Positions 40,001-49,847 of a stretch of 64,000 bases of DNA are shown here, one piece after another. The notes beneath the pieces were generated by a model. That model had not been told where the DNA came from. It saw only the letters and a program-made list of their open reading frames with translations, and made no database searches. How positions within the stretch are numbered: position 1 is the first letter of the stretch; every line of letters begins with the position of its first letter. The stretch lies in the NCBI RefSeq assembly GCF_001905385.1, contig NZ_LIPF01000001.1:796765-860764 (forward strand), in the 5' to 3' direction. A program made the translations under genes and the position numbers. Source of the stretch: Streptomyces sp. CB02414. Its GTDB lineage: Bacteria; Actinomycetota; Actinomycetes; Streptomycetales; Streptomycetaceae.

Positions 40001-42157
40001 GTGCCCCTATCCCTGCCCCGCCGCAGACTTCCCCGCCGTGTCCCCCGCCCGGGCCGCCCGCGCCGCCCGCGCCTCCGTGTCCCCGGCCTCGCCCTGCCGC
40101 GCCGCCGGACCGCCGTGAAGCTGCTCGTCCTCGCCGTGCTGGCCACCGCGCCGGTCGCGCAAGCCGTCGGCGCGCTGCTGCCGCACGTGCCGCTGCTGCT
40201 CGCCGCGACCGCCGGTTCGCTGGCCGCCGAGGGGGTGCTGTACCGGTGGCAGCGGGGCATGGTGTCGCTGTTCGCCAAGTCGCACGCCGACGTCACGGTG
40301 CGGCACGTGCTGCGGGACCTGCTGCTCGTGGTCGGCCTGCTGCGCCTCGGCGAGCAGCACCGGGAGCCCGCGTACGCCCCGCTGGTCGCCGCCCTGCTCG
40401 CCTTCTACGGGCTGCACTGGGCGATCCAGGCCGCCTCCGTGCTGGTCCGGCGCACCCGCACGCTGCCCGTGGTCACCCGGAACGTGGACGCCTCCGCGCT
40501 GCGCCTGTCCCCCGCCCCGCCCGCGCTGCTGCGCCGCCCCGGCCACCGGCTGGCGGTCCTCGGGCTGCCCGCGACGGCCGGACTGCTGGCCACGGCCGCC
40601 GCCGACGCGCCGGTGTACGGAGCGGCCGGCCTCGCCCTGTCGCTGGCCATGGCGCTGGCCGGCCTGGGCGTACTGCTGCTGCGGCTGCTGCCGGGGCGCC
40701 GGCCCGCGGGCGAGCAGGAGGTCCTGGACTGGTTCGACGCCTGGCTGGCGGAGTACCGGCCGACCGTCGGCCTGTACTTCTCGGGCGGGGCGTCCTCGGC
40801 GTACCAGGCCAACATGTGGCTGGAGCCACTGGCGCGGCTGGAGGGGCGGCCGGTGATCGTGCTGCGGGAGCGGCACATGATGCAGCGGATCGCGGCGACC
40901 GACATCCCCGTGGTGTGCCTGCCGAAGGTGTCCACGCTGATGCGGCTGGAGCACTCCACGCTCCGGGTCCTCCTGCACCCCTCCAACTCGGGCAAGACCT
41001 CGCAGGTCCTGCGCATTCCCACGATCAAGCACGCCTTCGTCAACCACGGGGAGAGCGACAAGCTGTCCTCCTGCAACCCGTACGCGAAGGCGTACGACGA
41101 GGTATGGGTGGCCGGTCCGGCGGCGCGCGAGCGGTACGCGCTGGCGGAGGTCGGCGTCGAGGACAAGGACGTGGTGGAGATTGGCCGCCCGCAGCTGGAC
41201 GCCGTACGGCCGTACGCGGGGCCGCCCGCGCCCGGCGCCCGCACGACGGTCCTGTACGCGCCGACCTGGGAGGGCTGGGACGGCAACCCGGGCAACACGT
41301 CGGTGGTGGAGGCCGGCGAGAACCTGGTGCGAGCGCTGCTCGCGGACCCGGGCGTACGGCTGCTGTACAAGCCGCATCCGCTGACGGGGTCGGTGGACCC
41401 GCGGGCGCGCGCCGCCGACCTGCGCATCCGGGAGCTGGTGCGGGCCGCGAACCGGGAGCGGGGCGGGCCCCGGCCGGAGGCGTCGGCGGCGGCCGGGCTC
41501 GACCGGCGGACGGCGGAGCTGGACCGGCTGACGACGTCCGGATTCCGCTCCGCCGCCGACCAGGCGGAGAGGATGCTGCGGCAGCCGGTGCCCGAGCCGG
41601 GGCGGGCCACCGCGGTGGCGCGGGCGGCGGCCGCCTGGGAGGAGGCGTACTGGGCCTCGCTGCCCGAGTGGGAGCACCAGGTCGTCACCGACGCCCGACC
41701 GCCGCTGTACGCCTGTTTCAACCGGGCCGACCTGCTGATCAGCGATGTGTCGAGCGTCATCAGCGACTTCCTGGCGAGCGGCAAGCCGTACGCGGTGGCC
41801 AACACCAGCGGGCTGGCGGAGGACGGGTTCCGCAAGACGTTCCCGACGGTGGCGGCGGCGACCGTGCTGGCACCGGACGCGTCCGGGGTGCCCGCACTGC
41901 TGGACGCGGTCCGGCACCCCGAGCGCGACGAGCGGGCGGCGGAACGGGCCGGGCTGGCCCGGCACCTGCTGGGCCCCGCCGAACCGCCGTCCCAGGAGCG
42001 TTTCGCCGGGGCCGTGCGGGCGCTGTGCGCGGCGGCCGGTGAGCACCGGGCGCGGATGGCCGAGCGCCTGGCGGCCGAGGTCCCGCTCCCCGGGCCCCGG
42101 CGGCAGCCCGGCCCGCCGCCCGCCGTCAGCGCCCCGGGACCGCAGCGCCACGGCTGA
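40001..42157 (+). CDS. Membrane-anchored CDP-glycerol glycerophosphotransferase-like (TagF-type) protein
   Basis: 718 residues. The N-terminal 250 residues contain about six membrane helices. A TagF-like GT-B catalytic domain follows, with FVNHGESDKLSSCNPYAKAYDEVWVAGP, GRPQLD, VLYAPTWEGWDG, LLYKPHPLTGS and DVSSVISDFLASGKPYAV. The His and Glu of NHGESD and the Asp-Ser-Ser of the last motif are expected active-site residues. TagF enzymes polymerise polyol phosphates from CDP-activated donors. GTG 40001 has GGAG 8 nt upstream; the longer frame overlaps proB. It ends convergently with galE, and the two share a hairpin over their stop codons. The actual polyol is not determined. Confidence 0.82.
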   Translation: MPLSLPRRRLPRRVPRPGRPRRPRLRVPGLALPRRRTAVKLLVLAVLATAPVAQAVGALLPHVPLLLAATAGSLAAEGVLYRWQRGMVSLFAKSHADVTVRHVLRDLLLVVGLLRLGEQHREPAYAPLVAALLAFYGLHWAIQAASVLVRRTRTLPVVTRNVDASALRLSPAPPALLRRPGHRLAVLGLPATAGLLATAAADAPVYGAAGLALSLAMALAGLGVLLLRLLPGRRPAGEQEVLDWFDAWLAEYRPTVGLYFSGGASSAYQANMWLEPLARLEGRPVIVLRERHMMQRIAATDIPVVCLPKVSTLMRLEHSTLRVLLHPSNSGKTSQVLRIPTIKHAFVNHGESDKLSSCNPYAKAYDEVWVAGPAARERYALAEVGVEDKDVVEIGRPQLDAVRPYAGPPAPGARTTVLYAPTWEGWDGNPGNTSVVEAGENLVRALLADPGVRLLYKPHPLTGSVDPRARAADLRIRELVRAANRERGGPRPEASAAAGLDRRTAELDRLTTSGFRSAADQAERMLRQPVPEPGRATAVARAAAAWEEAYWASLPEWEHQVVTDARPPLYACFNRADLLISDVSSVISDFLASGKPYAVANTSGLAEDGFRKTFPTVAAATVLAPDASGVPALLDAVRHPERDERAAERAGLARHLLGPAEPPSQERFAGAVRALCAAAGEHRARMAERLAAEVPLPGPRRQPGPPPAVSAPGPQRHG

Positions 42158-42208
42158 CCCGCCGCGTGCGGGCGGCTCCGGGGCCCGAAGCGGCGGGCGT
42201 CAGCCGTG
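42149..42208. terminator. Hairpin spanning the converging stop codons of the TagF-like gene and galE
   Basis: CACGGCTGAC at 42149-42158 pairs with its complement at 42199-42208, extended by CCGCCGC/GCGGCGG with a small bulge. Both stop codons, each after a His-Gly ending, are inside the arms. A bidirectional terminator is likely. Confidence 0.65.
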
Positions 42209-43171
42209 CCGCCGGCGCCAGCCCTGCCAGGCCGACTCGATCATGTCGTCCAGGTCGTGGCGAGCCGACCAGCCGAGCTGCTCGCGGGCGCGGTCCGCGG
42301 AGGCGACGACGCGAGCCGGGTCACCGGGACGGCGTCCGGTCACCTGCGGGGCGACGTCCTGTCGGCCGGTGACCTTGAGGATGCGGTCGACCATCTCCCG
42401 GACCGAGCTGCCCTCCCCGCGTCCGATGTTGAGGGTGAGGGCGGTGCCCTCGGGGAAGTCCGCCAGGCGCTGGGCCGCCGCCAAGTGGGCGGACGCGATG
42501 TCCGCCACGTGGATGTAGTCCCGCACGCAGGTGCCGTCCGGGGTGGCGTAGTCGTCGCCGAAGACGCGCGGGGCCTCGCCCGCCTCCAGGCGCTCGAAGA
42601 CCATCGGGATGAGGTTGAAGACACCGGAGTCGGACAGCTCGGGGGCCGCCGCGCCCGCGACGTTGAAGTAGCGCAGGGACGCGGCACGGATGCCGTGGGC
42701 CCGGGCGGCGGCGGCGATCAGCCACTCACCGACCAGTTTGGTCTCGCCGTACGGGCTCATCGGGAGGCAGGGCGTGTCCTCGGTGACGAGGTCGACGTCC
42801 GGCATGCCGTACACGGCGGCGGAGGAGGAGAAGACCAGCCGGCCGACGCCCGCGGACGCCATGGCCTCCAGGAGGGTCCGCAGACCCGTCACGTTCTCCC
42901 GGTAGTAGTGGAGCGGGCGCTCCACCGACTCCCCCACCTGCTTCTTGGCCGCGATGTGCACCACACCTGTCACAGCATTGTCACGAATCGCGGCATCCAG
43001 GGCGGAGCGGTCCAGCACGCTGCCGACCACCAGCGGCACACCCTCGGGGATGCGCTCGGCACTCCCGGTGGACAGGTCGTCGTACACGACCACGGACTGC
43101 CCGTCGGCGACCAGGGCACGCACCACGTGCGCACCGATGTACCCCGCGCCGCCTGTGACCAGCCAACTCAT
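42200..43171 (-). CDS. galE: UDP-glucose 4-epimerase
   Basis: 323 residues of the extended SDR family. GGAGYIGAH (NAD-binding GxxGxxG), HIAAKKQVGES, VFSSSAAVYG and the catalytic YGETK (SPYGETK) are in order. It interconverts UDP-glucose and UDP-galactose. GGAGG lies 7 nt before the ATG. Placed inside a glycopolymer locus, it probably supplies UDP-galactose for wall-sugar synthesis, but this is context only; other epimerase substrates remain possible. Confidence 0.92.
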   Translation of the reverse strand: MSWLVTGGAGYIGAHVVRALVADGQSVVVYDDLSTGSAERIPEGVPLVVGSVLDRSALDAAIRDNAVTGVVHIAAKKQVGESVERPLHYYRENVTGLRTLLEAMASAGVGRLVFSSSAAVYGMPDVDLVTEDTPCLPMSPYGETKLVGEWLIAAAARAHGIRAASLRYFNVAGAAAPELSDSGVFNLIPMVFERLEAGEAPRVFGDDYATPDGTCVRDYIHVADIASAHLAAAQRLADFPEGTALTLNIGRGEGSSVREMVDRILKVTGRQDVAPQVTGRRPGDPARVVASADRAREQLGWSARHDLDDMIESAWQGWRRRHG

Positions 43172-43434
43172 CCTCTTGCCTCCCAGATCTTCGTCACTGA
43201 GTGCAGAGTCGCCCGCAGGCCCCGGAAAATCGAGTCGGACATGTGGGGTGAACGGAAGAATAAGAACGGAACGGACGGGCGCGCGGAGCCCGCCGGGCCC
43301 GCCACCTCGCCCACGGAAACTTCACGTGAATCCTTTACGCTGATGCGGCGGCGCGCTCAGGCCCATCGGCACTCCGAGCGCACCCCGGCCCCCAGCGCGC
43401 GGTCCCTGGCCAGACTCGGAACAGGTTGTAAAGG

Positions 43435-45684
43435 ATGCCCAAGCTCTCTCTCGTCGTCCCTGTGTACAACGTGCAGGGCTACCTGCACGAGTGCCTCGAT
43501 TCCGTACTCGGACAGGACTACACGGACTTCGAGGTGATCGCGGTCGACGACCGCTCGCCGGACGGGTCGGGGGCCATTCTTGACGAGTACGCGGAGCGCG
43601 ACGCACGCATTCATGTGATTCACCTCACGGAAAACGTCGGCCTGGGCCGCGCGCGAAACGCCGGACTCGAAAAGGCCCAGGGCGATTACGTGTTGTTCCT
43701 GGACAGTGACGACACGTTGTCCGAGGGTGCGCTGACGGCGATATCCGACCGCCTGGAATCCACCGGAAATCCCGAGGTCCTGGTCTACGACTACGCCCGC
43801 ACCTACTGGTACGGCGCGGTCGAACGCAACCAGCTCGCACATCTCCTCGCACAGGACGCCGGCCCGGAGACCTTCTCCCTCGCCGCCCGGCCCGAACTGC
43901 TCGACCTGCTGCAGATCGTCTGGAACAAGGCCTACCGACGCGACTTCATCGACCGGGTCGGACTGACCTTCCCGCCCGGGTACTACGAGGACGCGCCCTG
44001 GACCTTCCTCTCGATGATCAGCGCCGAGCGGATCGCCGTACTGGACCGTGTCTGCGTCCTCTACCGCCAGCGCCGCGAGGGCGGCAACATCCTCAAGACG
44101 GTCAGCCGCAAGCACTTCGACGTCTTCGAGCAGTACGACCGGATCTTCGACCACCTCGACGCGCACGAGGAACTGTCCCGGTGGCGGGGTCCGGTCTTCC
44201 GCAAGATGGCCGACCACTACCTGACCGTGCTGGAACGTCCGGGCCGCCTGCCGCACAACGCCCGGGCCGAGTTCTTCCACCGGGCCTGTGCCGACTACCG
44301 GGCGCGCCTGCCCTTGGGCTTTCAGCGGCCGCCGGGCCGCAAGGGCCAGAAGTACGCGATGCTGCAGCGTGACGCGTACGCGGCCTGGGCGAGCGCGACG
44401 CGTGTGTCGAAGCTCCGCCAGCAGGCGCAGAAGCGCGCCCGCCGGGTCGTCAACCAGTCCAAGCGCCGGGCGATGGGCCTCTTCTACCGCTCGCAGCTGA
44501 GGCTGCCCCTCGACGAGAACCTGGCGGTGTTCTCCGCCTACTGGAGCCGTAGCGTCTCCTGCAACCCCGCGGCCATCGACGCGGCCCTGGCCTCCCTCGC
44601 GCCGCAGGTCCGCCGGGTGTGGGCGATCCGGCCGGACGCGGTGGACCAGGTGCCCGCGGGCGTGGACTACGTGCGCCTGGGCTCGCGGGAGTACTGGGCC
44701 GCCGTGGCGCGCGCCAAGTACCTCGTCAACAACGTGAACTTCCCCGACGGCGTGGTCAAGCGCGAGGGGCAGATCCATGTGCAGACGCACCACGGCACCC
44801 CGCTGAAGAGCATGGGGCTGGACCAGCAGAAGTACCCGGCCTCCACCAACATGAGCTTCCGCGCGCTGCTGAGGCGGTGCGACCGCTGGGACTACAGCGT
44901 CAGCTCCAACCGGTTCTCCACCTCGGTGTGGGAGCGGGTCTACCCCGCCTCGTTCGCGTCGCTGGACACCGGCTACCCGCGCAACGACATCCTGGTCACC
45001 GCGACGGCCAAGGACGTCCGCACGGCCCGTGCGGACCTCGGACTGCGCGAGGGCACCACGGCCTTCCTCTACATGCCCACCCACCGCGAGTACCAGCGCG
45101 GGTTCGTACCCCGTCTCGACCTGGAACAGCTGGCCGAACAGCTGGGACCCGACGTCACCCTGCTGGTGCGTGGCCACTACTTCTACGGCGCTTCCTCCCG
45201 CCTCGCGGACCTGCAGTCCGCCGGGCGCGTCGTCGACGTGTCGTCCCACCCTTCGGTGGAACGGCTCTACCTGGCCTCCGACGGTCTGATCACGGACTAC
45301 TCGTCGGCCATGTTCGACTACGCCAACCTCGACCGCCCGATCGTGATCTTCGCCGACGACTGGGACACCTACTCCGTCGTCCGGGGAACGTACTTCGATG
45401 TCCTGCGGGAGGCGCCCGGGTCCGTGGCCACCACCCAGGAAGAACTGACCGAACTGCTCCGCTCCGGCCGGTGGCGCGACGACCGGGCGGCCGAGGCGCG
45501 CGCCCGGTTCCGGCGGCGTTTCTGTGATTTCGACGACGGACACGCAGCCGAACGGGTGGTCCGGCGCGTCTTCCTGGGTGAGCCGCTGGAGAAACTGCCG
45601 CCGATCGTGCCGTTGGACGAGCGGGTGCCTGCTCCGCCCCCCGGCCCAGGCATCGCCACGACAGACCCGATATCCGTTCTTTGA
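43435..45684 (+). CDS. GT2 glycosyltransferase fused to TagF-type polyol-phosphate transferase
   Basis: 749 residues, two catalytic units. Residues 1-300: a GT2 (GT-A) domain with LSLVVPVYNVQGYL and the metal-binding DSD at residues 90-92. Residues 340-720: a TagF-like GT-B domain with HVQTHHGTPLKSMG near 447, DTGYPRNDIL, YMPTHREY and LITDYSSAMFDYANLDRPIVIF near 617. The enzyme should build a sugar-polyol-phosphate repeat on one polypeptide, at the cytoplasmic face. No membrane helix. First of three same-strand genes; next start is 19 bp downstream. ATG 43435 follows AAGG. Confidence 0.9.
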   Translation: MPKLSLVVPVYNVQGYLHECLDSVLGQDYTDFEVIAVDDRSPDGSGAILDEYAERDARIHVIHLTENVGLGRARNAGLEKAQGDYVLFLDSDDTLSEGALTAISDRLESTGNPEVLVYDYARTYWYGAVERNQLAHLLAQDAGPETFSLAARPELLDLLQIVWNKAYRRDFIDRVGLTFPPGYYEDAPWTFLSMISAERIAVLDRVCVLYRQRREGGNILKTVSRKHFDVFEQYDRIFDHLDAHEELSRWRGPVFRKMADHYLTVLERPGRLPHNARAEFFHRACADYRARLPLGFQRPPGRKGQKYAMLQRDAYAAWASATRVSKLRQQAQKRARRVVNQSKRRAMGLFYRSQLRLPLDENLAVFSAYWSRSVSCNPAAIDAALASLAPQVRRVWAIRPDAVDQVPAGVDYVRLGSREYWAAVARAKYLVNNVNFPDGVVKREGQIHVQTHHGTPLKSMGLDQQKYPASTNMSFRALLRRCDRWDYSVSSNRFSTSVWERVYPASFASLDTGYPRNDILVTATAKDVRTARADLGLREGTTAFLYMPTHREYQRGFVPRLDLEQLAEQLGPDVTLLVRGHYFYGASSRLADLQSAGRVVDVSSHPSVERLYLASDGLITDYSSAMFDYANLDRPIVIFADDWDTYSVVRGTYFDVLREAPGSVATTQEELTELLRSGRWRDDRAAEARARFRRRFCDFDDGHAAERVVRRVFLGEPLEKLPPIVPLDERVPAPPPGPGIATTDPISVL

Positions 45685-45703
45685 GCCAGAGGTAGCCGCT
45701 GCT

Positions 45704-48583
45704 GTGTCCCAGCACCACGACAGAACACCCGACATCAGCGTCGTTGTCATCGTCTTCAACGACGCCGATCGTCTGCCGACGGCGGTGCAGTCGGTTCTCG
45801 ACCAGACGCTGCAGAACGTCGAGGTCATCGTCGCCGACGACCACTCCACCGACGGCTCCTTCCAGGTGGCCCAGCAGCTCGCGGCCTCCTCCGACCGGGT
45901 GCGGGCCATCCAGCTGGCCGAGAACAGCGGTGGCTGCGGCGAGCCGCGCAACCAGGGCATAGCCGTCGCCCGCGGCCGTTACGTGATGTTCCTCGACAGC
46001 GACGACACCCTTGAGGTGAACGCCTGCCGCAACATGCTGGACGCCGCCGAGCGCACCGGCGCCGACCTGGTCTCCGGCCTCTGCCTGCGCGTTCACACCG
46101 ACAGCCGGTCGGGCAAGACGGCCAGGTGGTACCCGTGGCTGTACCGGCAGACCCGCACCTTCGACTCGATCGCGGAGATCCCGGACCTTCTCGTCTTCGA
46201 CACCCTGTCGACCAACAAGTGCTACCGGCGCGAGTTCCTCGTCGACAGCGGCCTCACCTTCCCCCGCGGCATCCACTACGAGGACCTGCTGTTCTCGGCC
46301 CAGGCGTACCTGGCCGCGTCCAGGATCACGCTGATCCCCAACACGGTCTACCACTGGAACGTGGTCGAGAAGACCGAGGCGAAGTCGATCAGCAACCGCC
46401 GCCACGAGATCAACAACTTCGCCGACCGGCTGGAGATCCACCGCAGGATCGACCGCATCCTCGCCGAAGAGGGCCACGACGGGCTGAAGCTGCACAAGGA
46501 CATCAAGTTCCTCAAGCACGACCTCGTCCTGTACCTCCGGGAGCTGCCCTTCCTGGACGACGAGTACCGCCACCTCTTCGCCGAGATGGCGGGCGGCTAC
46601 ATCAAGGACTTCCCCGACGAGGCGTACGCGGAGCTCTCCCCGATCCACCGGCTCTGCGCCTACCTGCTGCTGCGTGAGGACTGGGAGCACCTCATGCCGG
46701 CCATCGACACGCTCATCAACAAGAGCAAGGTCTCCAGCCCCCTGCTGGAGCGGGACGGCCGGGTCTACTGGTGCGCGGAGCACCTGGACGACCCGATGGG
46801 CCGGGCCGTGCTCGACGTGACCGACCTCGGCTACCACGCCAAGCCGGTGCAACGCCTCAACCTGCGCAACGCGGTGACCCGGTACACGGAGACCGCCGCG
46901 GGTGTCGTCCTCGCCGGTTCCGTGGTCAACCCCCTCGGGGTGATCACCCCCGGCGCGCGCCTCGAGGGCGAACTGGAGTTCCGCGCCCGCCGCAAGAGCC
47001 TGCAGTCGTTCCGCTTCCCGGTGACGGACATCCGGCACGAGGGCGAGGCCGTCACCTGGCAGGCGACGGCCGCGCTGGCGAGCCGGCTGCGCCCGGTCGG
47101 CCTCGTCGACGACGTCTGGGACGTGCGCCTGCACCTCACGGTGGACGGAGAGCACCGCACAACGAGCCGGCTCACCGTCGGACGCACCGACCTGGAGGGC
47201 GCCGGCGAGATCCGGATCCGGCCGCGGCTGGGCCGGATGATGGCCGACCGCATCCTGCCGCACGCCTCGGCCAACGGACACCTCGCCTTCCGGCTGACCC
47301 AGCACGGGAAGCTCGCGCAGCGCACGTCGTCGCTCGTGCAGCGCAACATCCAGAGCCCGCCCGCCCGCGTGGCGAAGAAGATGGTGCGCAAGGTCTACTC
47401 GGTACGCAAGGACCTGCACTCCGGCCCGCGCAAGATCGAGACGTTCGAGCGCATGATCCGGGTGCTGCCCGTACGCAAGGGCACCGTCGTCTTCGAGAGC
47501 CACCTCGGCAAGCAGTACAGCGACAGCCCCCGCGCCATCTACGAGGAGATGCGCCGGCGCGGTCTGCCGTTCAAGTACTACTGGTCGTACGCCGGCTCCC
47601 GCCCCGAGGGCTTCCCCGAGGACGTGGAGCTGGTGCGCCGCTGGTCCTGGCCGTACCTGAGGGCGCTGGCGCAGGCCGAGTTCTGGATCGACAACCAGGG
47701 CTTCCCGCTGAAGCTGCCCAAGCGGCCGGAGACGACCTACATCCAGACCTGGCACGGTTCCGCGCTCAAGCGCATGGGCTTCGACGAGCCGCACTACCGG
47801 ATCATGCCCGAGCACGAGCAGCAGGCCTACCAGCGGTCCATCGACCGCTTCGACCACTTCGTGGTGCGCGGCGAGCACGACGAGAAGACGCTGGCCCGCG
47901 CCTACCGAATACCGGAGGAGAAGCTGCTGCGCACGGGTTACCCGCGCAACGACGCCCTGGTACGGGCGCGGGAGGCGGCGACCCCCGACCCGGCCGCGCG
48001 GGAACTGGCCGAGCGGCTGGGCATCCGCAGCGACCTCCCCGTCGTCCTGTACGCCCCCACCTTCCGGGCGCAGGCCAACGGCAAGGTACGCAAGTTCGAG
48101 TTCCCCTTCGACGTCGAGGAGTTCGCGGACCGCTTCGGCGACCGGTTCACGCTGCTGATCCGCACGCACTACCTCAACAACGTCACGCTGCCGCCGTCGG
48201 TCGCCGGCCGGGTGATCAACGTCAGCGAGGAACCCGACATCACCCCGGTGATGCTCCTCTCGGACGTCCTGGTCACCGACTACTCGTCCGTGATGTTCGA
48301 CTACTCGCTGCTCCAGCGACCGATGGTGTTCTTCACCTACGACTGGGACGAGTACGCGGAGAACAGCCGCGGCACCTACTTCGACCTGTCCGAGCAGGCC
48401 CCCGGGCCGGTGGCCGTCACATCGGAGGAACTCTTCGAGGTGCTGTCGGACCTGGACGCCCTCGCGTCCGGCTGCGAAGGACGGATCAAGGAATTCATGA
48501 GCCAGTACGGCGAGTACGACCGCGGTGACGCGGCCGCCCGCATCGTGGACCGCTTCTTCGGTGCCGAGGGAGAAGCCCGATGA
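45704..48583 (+). CDS. Large GT2 glycosyltransferase fused to TagF-type polyol-phosphate transferase
   Basis: 959 residues. A GT2 domain (about 8-280; ISVVVIVFNDADRL, DSDDTLEV), a middle region of about 300 residues with a beta-rich segment (about 390-520), then a TagF-like domain with YIQTWHGSALKRMG near residue 678, GYPRNDALV, LYAPTFRAQANGK and LVTDYSSVMFDYSLLQRPMVFF near 855. It is longer than its neighbour and the extra middle region is of unknown fold. The frame's 60 residues before GTG 45704 are not supported. Its TGA overlaps the next gene's ATG (ATGA). Confidence 0.88.
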   Translation: MSQHHDRTPDISVVVIVFNDADRLPTAVQSVLDQTLQNVEVIVADDHSTDGSFQVAQQLAASSDRVRAIQLAENSGGCGEPRNQGIAVARGRYVMFLDSDDTLEVNACRNMLDAAERTGADLVSGLCLRVHTDSRSGKTARWYPWLYRQTRTFDSIAEIPDLLVFDTLSTNKCYRREFLVDSGLTFPRGIHYEDLLFSAQAYLAASRITLIPNTVYHWNVVEKTEAKSISNRRHEINNFADRLEIHRRIDRILAEEGHDGLKLHKDIKFLKHDLVLYLRELPFLDDEYRHLFAEMAGGYIKDFPDEAYAELSPIHRLCAYLLLREDWEHLMPAIDTLINKSKVSSPLLERDGRVYWCAEHLDDPMGRAVLDVTDLGYHAKPVQRLNLRNAVTRYTETAAGVVLAGSVVNPLGVITPGARLEGELEFRARRKSLQSFRFPVTDIRHEGEAVTWQATAALASRLRPVGLVDDVWDVRLHLTVDGEHRTTSRLTVGRTDLEGAGEIRIRPRLGRMMADRILPHASANGHLAFRLTQHGKLAQRTSSLVQRNIQSPPARVAKKMVRKVYSVRKDLHSGPRKIETFERMIRVLPVRKGTVVFESHLGKQYSDSPRAIYEEMRRRGLPFKYYWSYAGSRPEGFPEDVELVRRWSWPYLRALAQAEFWIDNQGFPLKLPKRPETTYIQTWHGSALKRMGFDEPHYRIMPEHEQQAYQRSIDRFDHFVVRGEHDEKTLARAYRIPEEKLLRTGYPRNDALVRAREAATPDPAARELAERLGIRSDLPVVLYAPTFRAQANGKVRKFEFPFDVEEFADRFGDRFTLLIRTHYLNNVTLPPSVAGRVINVSEEPDITPVMLLSDVLVTDYSSVMFDYSLLQRPMVFFTYDWDEYAENSRGTYFDLSEQAPGPVAVTSEELFEVLSDLDALASGCEGRIKEFMSQYGEYDRGDAAARIVDRFFGAEGEAR

Positions 48584-49725
48584 CACAGCGCGACATCATC
48601 TTCGTGGCGAACGAGGTCAACGAACTGGGTGGCGTCGCTCGCTGGCAGGCGCTGATGGCCAGGCTCTTCGCCGAACGCGGCCACCGCGTGACCATAGTCG
48701 GCATCGCTCCGCCCGATGTCCCGATGGACCTGGGCGAGAACCCGCCCTTCGAGACCGTCACCCTCTACGACGAGCGCCCGCCCGGCCCCTGGCAGGCCCG
48801 CAGCCTCCGCGACCGGGCCAACGTGGCGGCCCGCCGGCGCGAGGCGGCCCGGGAGGCGGGCATGCGCGAGGCCGCCGAGCGGCTGTCGCGCCTCTTCCGC
48901 GGCGCCCGGCCCGGCGCCATGATCATCGTGACCCAGGTGTGGGCCATGGAGTGGGTGGCCGTCGCCGACACGGCCGGTCACCCGGTGATCGGCATGAGCC
49001 ACGAGTCCTACGAGTACTCCAAGGGCTCCTCGCGCTTCCGGCGCGTCCAGCGGTACTACAAGGACATCGACCGGCTCCTGCTGCTGACCCAGGAGGACGC
49101 CGACCTCTGGGTCGGCCGCGGCCTCAACAACGTCGGGTTCATGCCGAACCCGTTGCCGATGATGCCGGAGGTCCCTTCCTCCCGCACCGAGAAGGTCGTC
49201 GCCAGCATCGGCCGTCTCGGTCACCAGAAGGGCATCGACATGCTCCTCGACACCTGGGCCGACACGGCACCCAGGCATCCCGGGTGGCGGCTGCGCATCT
49301 ACGGCTCCGGGCCGGACGAGAGCGCGCTCAGGCAGCAGTGCACCCGGCTGGGCCTGGACGACTCGGTGGAGTGGGCGGGTCAGACCGACGACGTCGTGGG
49401 AGCGCTGCACGGTGCCTCCGTCTTCGTCCAGTCCTCCCGCGGTGAGGGCTTCCCGCTGGCCCTGCTCGAGGCGATGGCCTGTGCCGTGCCCTGCGCGGCC
49501 TTCGACTGCGCGCCCGGCGTCCGCCAGATCGTCCGGGACGAGGAGGACGGGCTTCTGGCCCGCCCGGGCAACACCATGGAACTCGCCCGCCAACTGGGCC
49601 GGTTGATGGAGGACCAGGAACTGCGGGACACGATGGGCGAGAAGGCACGCGCCAACGTGCAGCGGTACTCCCCGTCGGCCATCACCGACCAGTGGGAAGA
49701 GCTGTTCGCGTTCCTGGAACGCTGA
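48580..49725 (+). CDS. GT4-family glycosyltransferase
   Basis: 381 residues of GT-B/GT4 type: GGVARWQALMARLFAERGHRV (acceptor side), ASIGRLGHQKGIDMLL, RIYGSGPDESALR and the donor-site SRGEGFPLALLEAMACAVPC with the Ex7E glutamates. Retaining transferase; nucleotide-sugar and acceptor unknown. It is translationally coupled to the preceding GT2-TagF fusion (overlap ATGA) and precedes the acyltransferase remnant. Confidence 0.9.
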   Translation: MTQRDIIFVANEVNELGGVARWQALMARLFAERGHRVTIVGIAPPDVPMDLGENPPFETVTLYDERPPGPWQARSLRDRANVAARRREAAREAGMREAAERLSRLFRGARPGAMIIVTQVWAMEWVAVADTAGHPVIGMSHESYEYSKGSSRFRRVQRYYKDIDRLLLLTQEDADLWVGRGLNNVGFMPNPLPMMPEVPSSRTEKVVASIGRLGHQKGIDMLLDTWADTAPRHPGWRLRIYGSGPDESALRQQCTRLGLDDSVEWAGQTDDVVGALHGASVFVQSSRGEGFPLALLEAMACAVPCAAFDCAPGVRQIVRDEEDGLLARPGNTMELARQLGRLMEDQELRDTMGEKARANVQRYSPSAITDQWEELFAFLER

Positions 49726-49847
49726 GTCCCGCGTCCCGACGCCGGAGACGGCGCGGGCTCCCCGCCGCACGTGCCGACGTGCCGGAAGACACTGCTGCAA
49801 CCATTCCCGCCGCTCGGCGGTCATGGACTCGCGCCCCGAGAACACTC

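Noticed and set aside
45290..48586. A 1098-residue minus-strand open frame
   Set aside because: Antisense to the GT2-TagF fusion, which has clear catalytic motifs; the shadow protein has none.
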